5,192 nt of DNA from an uncultured Parvularculaceae bacterium (lineage in GTDB: Bacteria > Pseudomonadota > Alphaproteobacteria > Caulobacterales > Parvularculaceae): positions 1 through 5,192 of the forward strand of contig CAMYNO010000149.1 of NCBI GenBank assembly GCA_947259815.1, in the 5' to 3' direction. Of this stretch, positions 1 through 5,192 are shown in pieces (position 1 is the first letter of the stretch; the number at the start of each line of letters is the position of its first letter). The translations under genes and the position numbers were made by a program. A model generated the notes under the pieces. The model saw only the letters and a list, made by a program, of their open reading frames with translations. It did not search any database and was not told where the DNA came from.

Positions 1-160
1 CTATGGCCAAAACCTCTTCAGTATACTCCGGAGATTTCCGATCGCCTTCCCGTGCAATTGTATTGTTTCCGTATACGGGTACCCATGCTGCTTTACTGAA
101 CAACCGCTTGCGGTGATCCTGGAGTTCAAACCACTCCTTACTAAACTTCTCCAAAGGCAT
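1..160 (-). CDS. Unrecognised protein, N-terminal 53 residues, runs off left edge
   Basis: An open frame starts at ATG 160-158 and stays open to the window edge, giving 53 residues. It begins MPLEKFSKEWFELQDHRKRL and continues through a GNNTIAREGDRK stretch. The visible part is hydrophilic and rich in Lys, Glu and Arg, with no signal peptide or membrane segment from this start. I do not recognise the family. The start is chosen because AGGTG, part of the consensus ribosome-binding site, lies 7 bases upstream. An in-frame ATG at 214-212 would add 18 residues beginning MLICLGLRIFLL, a short hydrophobic lead, but has no clear binding site; an in-frame TAG at 238-236 closes the frame above it. 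Codons such as TTG, AGT, ATA and ACA are frequent, unlike the GC-rich genes to the right, which suggests a separate, possibly transferred, origin. It is 618 bases from fkbM, so it probably has its own promoter. That it is a gene is likely but not certain. Confidence 0.5.
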   Translation of the reverse strand, partial: MPLEKFSKEWFELQDHRKRLFSKAAWVPVYGNNTIAREGDRKSPEYTEEVLAI

Positions 161-167
161 TTCGTGA

Positions 168-172
168 CACCT
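168..172 (-). promoter_or_regulatory. Ribosome-binding site for the left-edge gene
   Basis: AGGTG on the minus strand matches the right part of the AGGAGGTGA consensus and ends 7 bases before ATG 160-158. It is the main reason for preferring this start over the in-frame ATG at 214. Confidence 0.4.
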
Positions 173-214
173 GTCCGCCAGCAGAAATATTCTCAAACCC
201 AAACATATTAACAT

Positions 215-637
215 CCGTCGATTCGGTTTTCCCGACTATGATGCGAACCCAATTTGAACCTATAATCTATATGTGAATTTAAGTGACTACGTCCGGTTTG
301 AGGATTAAGCCGTCGTTTGATCTACCGCAGCCGAATGCCTGTGAAACGCGAGGGGCTCAGCCGCGCGAGTCGCAACGCGCATTACCCCAATAACCGTAAA
401 AACGGACCGCAAACCCGCCTTTGGTCGATAGATATCGACGGGCGCCGGCACGGGCGTAAGCTGTGGTCCATGATTGGATTGCAACGCAAACAGCATAGGC
501 TTCGACCTTTGCGGCTCGCGCCACCGCCATCTCAGGATAATCCGAGAGGCAATGGCGCCCCACATTCGCACAAATTCCGCATAAAGACTGATGCGCCAGA
601 GCTGGGGAGGGCTGTTGCTGGGAGCGCTCACGCCTTC
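215..637. other. Stretch without a supported gene
   Basis: Two parts differ in composition. Bases 215-300 are A+T-rich and probably contain the promoter of the left-edge gene, though I could not find a well-spaced -35/-10 pair. Bases 301-637 are GC-rich and open in several frames. The longest minus-strand frame (640-305, 111 codons) would start at an ATG inside the palindromic repeat at 638, has no ribosome-binding site I can see, and gives an Arg/Pro/Trp-rich sequence (segment LYAEFVRMWGAIASRIIL) that I do not recognise. An overlapping 68-codon frame (563-357) is no better. The stretch could be non-coding, a decayed gene, or hold one small unrecognised gene. No tRNA fold, array or transposon end is visible. 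Confidence 0.4.
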
Positions 638-726
638 CATCCTTCGAGACGAAATTTTCCCTTCACCCTGAGGGAGCCGAAGGCTCGTCTCGAAGGGCGA
701 AGGAAAAATTTCCCTCAGGATGAGAC
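638..726. repeat. Outer copy of a dispersed palindromic repeat, interrupted
   Basis: The left end CATCCTTCGAGACG (638-651) and the right end CCCTCAGGATGAG (712-724) carry complementary tips, CATCCT at 638-643 and AGGATG at 717-722. They are followed inward by AAATTTTCC and GGAAAAATTT, which also pair. From memory, repeats with CCTTCGAGACG at one end and CTCAGGATGAG at the other are common between genes in alphaproteobacteria. The centre of this copy is replaced by a second copy in inverse orientation. On a minus-strand transcript 651-669 pairs with 694-712 over 19 positions, two of them G-U, making a long hairpin about 67 bases past the fkbM stop. It lacks a following U-run, so it is not a classic terminator, though it could stabilise or end the operon mRNA. 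Confidence 0.75.
660..703 (-). repeat. Inner copy of the same repeat, opposite orientation
   Basis: Read on the minus strand, this has CCCTTCGAGACG (697-686), a small hairpin GAGCC-TTC-GGCTC (686-674), then CCCTCAGGGTGAAG (674-661). The ends match those of the surrounding copy: CCTTCGAGACG is identical over 11 bases and CCCTCAGGRTGA is shared. The inner copy therefore lies head-to-tail inside the outer one. As a consequence 641-652 is also an exact 12-base inverted match to 685-696, and CCTGAGGGA (667-675) to TCCCTCAGG (711-719); these are alternative pairings of the two copies. Confidence 0.7.
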
Positions 727-778
727 CGGAGTGAGCTACCGTTCCGGCTATCGGGTCGCGCTGTGCGTAAATGCGCCC

Positions 779-1552
779 CTAGGGCCGAAGGCCATAGGTC
801 ATGAGGCGCTTGCCGACCGCTTCGTCAATGACGTGAAACCCGTGGTCCTCAAGGACCGCCCGGACGGCCTCATGGGTGCGCGCGCCGTGACGCTCCGCCC
901 CGGTGTCGATGGCGACCGCGCGGGTGCGGGCCAGCATCGCGGCGGCCCCTTCGAGAACTTCCGGCTCCGCGCCTTCCGCGTCGCATTTCAACAAGTCGAT
1001 ATGGCCGATCCCGTGATCTGCACAGAAGCGGTCGAGCGTGGTCGCCTGCCGCATCGCTGTTGGCGCGTCGCCCCCGGCAAAGACCGAGCTGTCGGCGTGT
1101 TCCGGAATGGAGGCAAAGGCGATCTCCGTTTCCTCTTTCCAAAGGAGGGCGTTGTGGGCGCTGGCCTTGCTGAGGGTGCGGATGTTCTCGGCGAGACAGT
1201 CGCGCACGGCATCGTCCGGCTCAAGGCAATAGGCGCGGGCGCCGGTGCGGGTAGAGATATGGGCGAATTCGCCGGCATTGGCGCCTACATCGACGACAAT
1301 GCTTTCGGGGCCGAGCCGCACATGGCGCGGCACGCCATATTCCGCCGCAAGCTGGTCAAGACGCGCCTCCCATCCCTTGCGGTAGAGCTTCCAGCGCCAG
1401 GGGGAGGGAACGACGATGCGTCCGTCGGCGACGCGGATTTCCGCGCCCAGCGCATGCGGGTGGATTTCAACGCGCCGGTGGCCGGCGATGGACAGCGCGG
1501 CAAGCACGTCCTGACGCGCAAGCTTCCAGCGGATTTTAAAGGGAAGGCGCAA
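779..1552 (-). CDS. FkbM-family SAM-dependent methyltransferase
   Basis: The 257-residue product has the S-adenosylmethionine-binding motif VVDVGANAGEF (about 86-96) and the typical FkbM signature LLKCDAEGAEPEVLEGA (about 187-203), so it belongs to the Methyltransf_21 group. Family members O-methylate hydroxyls on glycans, lipids or secondary metabolites; the substrate here cannot be told. There is no signal peptide or membrane segment, so it is probably cytoplasmic. The first 80 residues, Arg- and Trp-rich (WRWKLYRKGW near 52-61), precede the fold and might touch membrane or substrate. The start is uncertain. TTG at 1552-1550 is the furthest upstream and lacks a good ribosome-binding site; GTG at 1507-1505 would remove 15 residues. 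An ATG at 1565-1563 overlaps the mlaF stop as ATGA but is in another frame that ends after nine codons. It is the last gene of the likely operon, 9 bases after mlaF. Confidence 0.88.
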   Translation of the reverse strand: MRLPFKIRWKLARQDVLAALSIAGHRRVEIHPHALGAEIRVADGRIVVPSPWRWKLYRKGWEARLDQLAAEYGVPRHVRLGPESIVVDVGANAGEFAHISTRTGARAYCLEPDDAVRDCLAENIRTLSKASAHNALLWKEETEIAFASIPEHADSSVFAGGDAPTAMRQATTLDRFCADHGIGHIDLLKCDAEGAEPEVLEGAAAMLARTRAVAIDTGAERHGARTHEAVRAVLEDHGFHVIDEAVGKRLMTYGLRP

Positions 1553-1561
1553 GCGCTTGGC

Positions 1562-2350
1562 TCATTTTTTGCCGTACCGGCGCACCTGCATCTGGATCGG
1601 GCCGTCAGCCCGTCCGTGTACGAATTGATCGACCATGGGGTTGCCGGAATCTTCCAGTTCGTCCGGGGGGCCGCGCCAGATGATGACGCCCTGATAAAGC
1701 ATGGCGATTTCATCGGCGATCTTGCACGCGGATTTCATGTCATGGGTGATCGATACCGCGGTCGCGCCAATCGCTTTCACCCGATCGACGATCAGATTGT
1801 TGATGACGTCGGACATGATGGGATCGAGGCCGGTTGTCGGCTCGTCAAAGAAAAGGATCTGCGGGTCGGCGGCGATGGCGCGCGCGAGGCTGACGCGCTT
1901 TTGCATGCCGCCGGAAAGCTCCGACGGGCGCAGCTCGCCAACTTCGGCGGTCAGTCCCACCTGCGCCAGACAGTCGATGGCTTTATCCTTGGATTTCGTG
2001 CGGGATTTATGCTCGCCGTAGAGCAGGCGAAAGGCGACGTTTTCCCAGACGGTGAGCGAATCGAACAGCGCCGATCCCTGAAACAGCATGCCGGTTTGTT
2101 CGGCCACGAATTTCTTGTCGCTGGCGGAATGGCGCGCAACATCGCGGCCATCGACTTTCATGGTCCCGCGGTCCGGTTTGATGAGACCCAGAACCGATTT
2201 CAAAAGAACCGATTTGCCCGATCCGGACCCGCCGATCACCACCAGCGATTTTCCAGGCGCGACGTCCAGGTCGATCCCGCGCAGCACATGGTTGGCGCCG
2301 AATGATTTATGCAGCCCGCTTATCTCGATTTTTGCTGTTTGCTCGCTCAT
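1562..2350 (-). CDS. mlaF: MlaF-type ABC transporter ATP-binding protein
   Basis: This is the ATPase subunit that powers an MlaE-type permease in phospholipid transport between the inner membrane and the outer membrane. The 262 residues contain Walker A GGSGSGKS (about 40-47), Q-loop in MLFQGSALF (Q near 91), ABC signature LSGGMQKR (145-152), Walker B ILFFDEP (165-171, with D169 and E170), D-loop TTGLDP and the switch His in ITHD (about 203). All catalytic residues are present. The C-terminal tail with NPMVDQFVHGRADGPIQ is characteristic of the MlaF branch. The ATG at 2350 is chosen over an upstream TTG at 2368 because the latter would overlap mlaE and adds residues before the conserved MSEQ..IEISGLHKSFG start. 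It begins 4 bases after the mlaE stop, so the two are probably translationally coupled. The name Mla rests on family membership; Ttg2A or LinL-type names are used for close relatives. Confidence 0.95.
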   Translation of the reverse strand: MSEQTAKIEISGLHKSFGANHVLRGIDLDVAPGKSLVVIGGSGSGKSVLLKSVLGLIKPDRGTMKVDGRDVARHSASDKKFVAEQTGMLFQGSALFDSLTVWENVAFRLLYGEHKSRTKSKDKAIDCLAQVGLTAEVGELRPSELSGGMQKRVSLARAIAADPQILFFDEPTTGLDPIMSDVINNLIVDRVKAIGATAVSITHDMKSACKIADEIAMLYQGVIIWRGPPDELEDSGNPMVDQFVHGRADGPIQMQVRRYGKK

Positions 2351-2354
2351 GATC

Positions 2355-3128
2355 TTAAAAGTCCACAAACAGGGATGTCAGGGCGTAGTTGGCGGCAAAG
2401 ATCAATACGGCGGCCGCGACCACGGCGGTGCGTGTTGCGTTGCCGACGCCGGTGGCGCCGCCGCCGCTGCGATAGCCGTAATAGCAGCCGGTCACCGCGA
2501 TGAGGAATCCGAAGACGGTCGCCTTGATAAGACCGCTCGTCACATCGTCATGGCTGATAAAGTCGATCAGCGCGTTGATGTAGATCGGCGCCGACATATC
2601 GAGGAGATAGACCGAAACGAGATAGCCGCCATAAACGCCGATAATGTCGGCGATCAGTACAAGGATCGGCATGGCGATGGTCGTCGCCAGAATGCGCGGC
2701 CCCACAAGATAGCGAAAAGGGTTCACCGAGAGCGTCGACATGGCGTCGATCTGTTGCGTAACGCGCATGGCGCCGATCTCCGCCGCCATGGCCGAGGAAC
2801 ACCGCCCGGCGACCATCAGCGAGGCGAGGACAGGTCCAAGCTCGCGCACGATGGAAACGCCGAGGATCTGCGGGATGAAGGCGTTGGCGTCGGGAAAGAT
2901 GCTGCCCTCGTAAATATTGAGGGCGAGGGCGCCGCCGGTGAAAATCGCCGTCAGGCCGACGACCGGCAGCGACGCATAGCCTATTCGCGCCAGGGATTGC
3001 AGGAATGGACGCCAGTAAAATGGCGGCGTCACGGCCGCAAGTGCGCCTTCGACGGCGAAGGTCGTCATCCGGCCGATCTCGCCAAATATGTCAAGGCTGA
3101 GCCGGCCTATGGCGGCGATTGGATTCAT
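2355..3128 (-). CDS. mlaE: MlaE-family ABC transporter permease
   Basis: The 257-residue integral inner-membrane protein is the usual MlaE/DUF140 length. After an amphipathic N-terminal part there are hydrophobic segments at about 54-74, 97-112, 146-176, 199-218 and 234-254. The conserved cytoplasmic region IVRELGPVLASLMVAGR (93-109) followed by AAEIGAMRVTQQIDAM (115-130) is the family hallmark that couples to the ATPase. Relatives usually have AGS or similar after the GR, where this protein has GRCSSAMAAE; this is a small variation. MlaE dimers form the channel of a lipid transporter with MlaF and an MCE-domain protein (MlaD). No mlaD lies in this window, so the substrate-binding partner must be encoded elsewhere or left of the window. 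The ATG at 3128 follows alr by 27 bases, with GGGA about 9 bases upstream as a weak ribosome-binding site. Confidence 0.94.
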   Translation of the reverse strand: MNPIAAIGRLSLDIFGEIGRMTTFAVEGALAAVTPPFYWRPFLQSLARIGYASLPVVGLTAIFTGGALALNIYEGSIFPDANAFIPQILGVSIVRELGPVLASLMVAGRCSSAMAAEIGAMRVTQQIDAMSTLSVNPFRYLVGPRILATTIAMPILVLIADIIGVYGGYLVSVYLLDMSAPIYINALIDFISHDDVTSGLIKATVFGFLIAVTGCYYGYRSGGGATGVGNATRTAVVAAAVLIFAANYALTSLFVDF

Positions 3129-3155
3129 CTGGCCCGTCCCGCTTTTTGTCAGCCC

Positions 3156-4268
3156 CTAGACGTAGCGGCGATCCACCCGTCCGCCAAGTCTGGTCAGCAA
3201 TTCATAGCAACTGGTCCCACAGGCGGCCGCCATGTCAAAGACGCTCACGCTCGGTCCGAATATCTCGATTGCCGCGCCGGCCTGCGCCTTTTCCCCCAGG
3301 GCGGTGACATCGAAGCAGGTCAGATCCATGGAAACACGTCCGGCGATGGGCACGCGCGCGCCGTCGATTGCGGCGTGAATCTTTCCAGAACCGGTGACCG
3401 GCACGCCGTCGCCATAGCCGATGCCGGCAACGGCGATTGTCGTCGGTTTGTCGGCAACGAATGTCGCGCCATAGCCGACGCATTCGCCCGGTTCGAGCGA
3501 GCGCAGTTGCATGATCGGCGCTTTCAGCGTCACCGCGGGTTTGATGCGCGCATCGTCAACGTCGAACGGACTGCCGCCATAAAGCGCAATGCCCGGCCGC
3601 GTCAGGTCGAAGTGGAACGATGGATCCATCAACACGCCGGCGGACGCGGCAAGGGAGAGTTTTGCATTCGGATAGTTCTTGGCGGCGCGCTGGCACCGTT
3701 GGCGCTGTTCGCTGTTCATCGGATGCGAAGGGTCGGCGCCGCAGGCGAGATGGCTCATCAGGAGCGCAACATTGATGTCGCCGCGCGCCATGACTTCCTC
3801 CAGCTCCGTGGTCGACATACCGAGGCGGTTGATCCCTGTTTCGAAATGCAAGGCGCAGGGTGCGTCCTTGCGATGGGCCGCCCAGAGTTTCGCCTGTTCG
3901 GGACTGTTGATGACGGGCGCCAGCCCGGCTTCCTCGAAAAGTTTTATCGTTTCCGGCGCGGGGCCGCTAAAGACATAGATCAGCGCATCGGGCGCCAGGT
4001 CCTTAAGCGCCTCGCGCAATGCCGCGCCTTCTTCCGGGTAGGCGACAAAAAAGCTTCGGCAGTTTTCCTGTTCGCAGAGCGCGCGCGCGACCGGGGCCAT
4101 GCCCAGTCCATAACCGTCGCACTTGACGACGGCCGCCGTTTGCGCGCCGGGCGCCGCGGTGCGCAGCATCGCGAAATTTTCGCACACGGCGCGAAGGTCA
4201 ATCTCCGCCCACGGGCCGCTGGTCACATTGCTATCTGCCGGAAAGGATCGCTGCATCGCCAACGCCAT
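3156..4268 (-). CDS. alr: Alanine racemase
   Basis: This cytoplasmic PLP enzyme interconverts L- and D-alanine, supplying D-Ala for peptidoglycan. The 370 residues are of normal length. The PLP lysine is K49 in VVKCDGYGLG, with the paired Tyr at 53; the usual form is KA(N/D)AYG, so the Cys-Asp-Gly is a mild variation. HFETGINRLGM (141-151) holds the substrate-contacting Arg. MSH (171-173), RPGIALYGG (224-232), the second catalytic Tyr in VGYGATF (Y266), GIGYGDG (282-288) and GRVSMD (310-315) follow in family order. The C-terminal beta domain is complete to CYELLTRLGGRV. The ATG at 4268 gives 17 residues before the conserved PWAEIDL; ATG at 4256 is an alternative and neither has a strong ribosome-binding site. 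It is separated from dnaB by a 132-base repeat-rich gap and probably begins the alr-mlaE-mlaF-fkbM operon, although co-transcription from dnaB is possible. Confidence 0.97.
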   Translation of the reverse strand: MALAMQRSFPADSNVTSGPWAEIDLRAVCENFAMLRTAAPGAQTAAVVKCDGYGLGMAPVARALCEQENCRSFFVAYPEEGAALREALKDLAPDALIYVFSGPAPETIKLFEEAGLAPVINSPEQAKLWAAHRKDAPCALHFETGINRLGMSTTELEEVMARGDINVALLMSHLACGADPSHPMNSEQRQRCQRAAKNYPNAKLSLAASAGVLMDPSFHFDLTRPGIALYGGSPFDVDDARIKPAVTLKAPIMQLRSLEPGECVGYGATFVADKPTTIAVAGIGYGDGVPVTGSGKIHAAIDGARVPIAGRVSMDLTCFDVTALGEKAQAGAAIEIFGPSVSVFDMAAACGTSCYELLTRLGGRVDRRYV

Positions 4269-4298
4269 AGGACGATTTCAGCGCGGAGCAAAGACGGG

Positions 4299-4342
4299 TT
4301 AGAGCCGGTTATATTTTCAATGCGCCGATCAACCGGCTCTAA
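4299..4342. repeat. Inverted repeat, 12-base perfect arms
   Basis: TTAGAGCCGGTT (4299-4310) and AACCGGCTCTAA (4331-4342) are exact reverse complements around a 20-base loop. It lies between dnaB and alr, 30 bases upstream of the alr start. There is no U-run after either arm, so an intrinsic terminator is unlikely. Its TAGAGC tip is shared with the neighbouring palindrome, suggesting related intergenic elements. Confidence 0.8.
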
Positions 4343-4351
4343 GTTTTGCTT

Positions 4352-4400
4352 GAGCGGATTGCGGGCTCAAAACCGGCGTCCACTTTTGCTGCAATCCGCT

Positions 4401-4401
<1 letters not shown>
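4352..4401. repeat. Inverted repeat overlapping the dnaB stop codon
   Basis: GAGCGGATTGC (4352-4362) and GCAATCCGCTC (4391-4401) are exact 11-base reverse complements. The 28-base centre carries a smaller pair, CAAAA (4368-4372) and TTTTG (4384-4388). Read on the minus strand the centre has AAAGTGGACGCCGGTTTTG, a string I recall as a common dispersed element between alphaproteobacterial genes; that is memory, not a search. The right arm includes the first base of the dnaB stop (CTA at 4401-4403), so repeat and coding sequence abut. Confidence 0.8.

Positions 4402-5192
<791 letters not shown>

Noticed and set aside
261..266. Perfect TATAAT on the plus strand
   Set aside because: There is no TTGACA-like box 16-19 bases upstream (TTGAAC at 254-259 is far too close) and no supported plus-strand gene follows. 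It is best explained by the A+T-rich composition.
651..712. Classic rho-independent terminator after fkbM
   Set aside because: The hairpin is strong but the minus strand continues with CGTCTCGAAGG rather than a U-run, so I describe it as a repeat that might influence mRNA ends.
317..2305. A 662-codon plus-strand open frame
   Set aside because: It lies antisense to fkbM and mlaF, starts at TTG, and its translation has no family features, whereas the minus-strand genes show complete motifs. Long antisense frames are common in GC-rich DNA.
2351..2368. Upstream TTG start for mlaF, overlapping mlaE
   Set aside because: It would add six residues (MWTFKI) that also overlap the mlaE end; ATG 2350 directly precedes the conserved N-terminus.

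Overview
The window looks like the chromosome of a GC-rich alphaproteobacterium. The evidence is the order of recognisable genes (dnaB, alr, then an MlaE/MlaF-type ABC transporter and an FkbM-family methyltransferase) and short palindromic intergenic repeats of a kind I recall from alphaproteobacterial genomes. The exact order cannot be read from the sequence; a marine lineage such as Parvularculales or Hyphomonadales is a guess.

All confident genes are on the minus strand, so transcription runs from the right edge to the left. At the right edge (4401-5192) is the C-terminal half of replicative helicase DnaB, with an in-frame TAA at 5145-5147. A repeat-rich gap (4269-4400) holds two adjacent inverted repeats, one of which includes the first base of the dnaB stop codon. 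Next come alanine racemase (3156-4268), the MlaE permease (2355-3128), the MlaF ATPase (1562-2350) and an FkbM methyltransferase (779-1552). Gaps from alr to fkbM are 27, 4 and 9 bases, so these four genes are probably one operon. Its theme is the cell envelope: D-alanine for peptidoglycan, lipid transport at the inner membrane, and possibly methylation of a glycan or lipid.

Downstream of fkbM, at 638-726, lies an intricate palindrome. It is best read as one dispersed repeat sitting inside another copy of the same family in opposite orientation. From there to the left edge no conserved gene is visible. Bases 1-300 are clearly richer in A+T than the rest and hold the start of a minus-strand gene (start at 160, running off the left edge) that I do not recognise. 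This looks like the edge of an accessory segment.

The points most worth checking are the stop codon inside dnaB, the nested repeat, and the unrecognised gene at the left edge. I see no CRISPR array, tRNA, rRNA, transposase or obvious new defence system.
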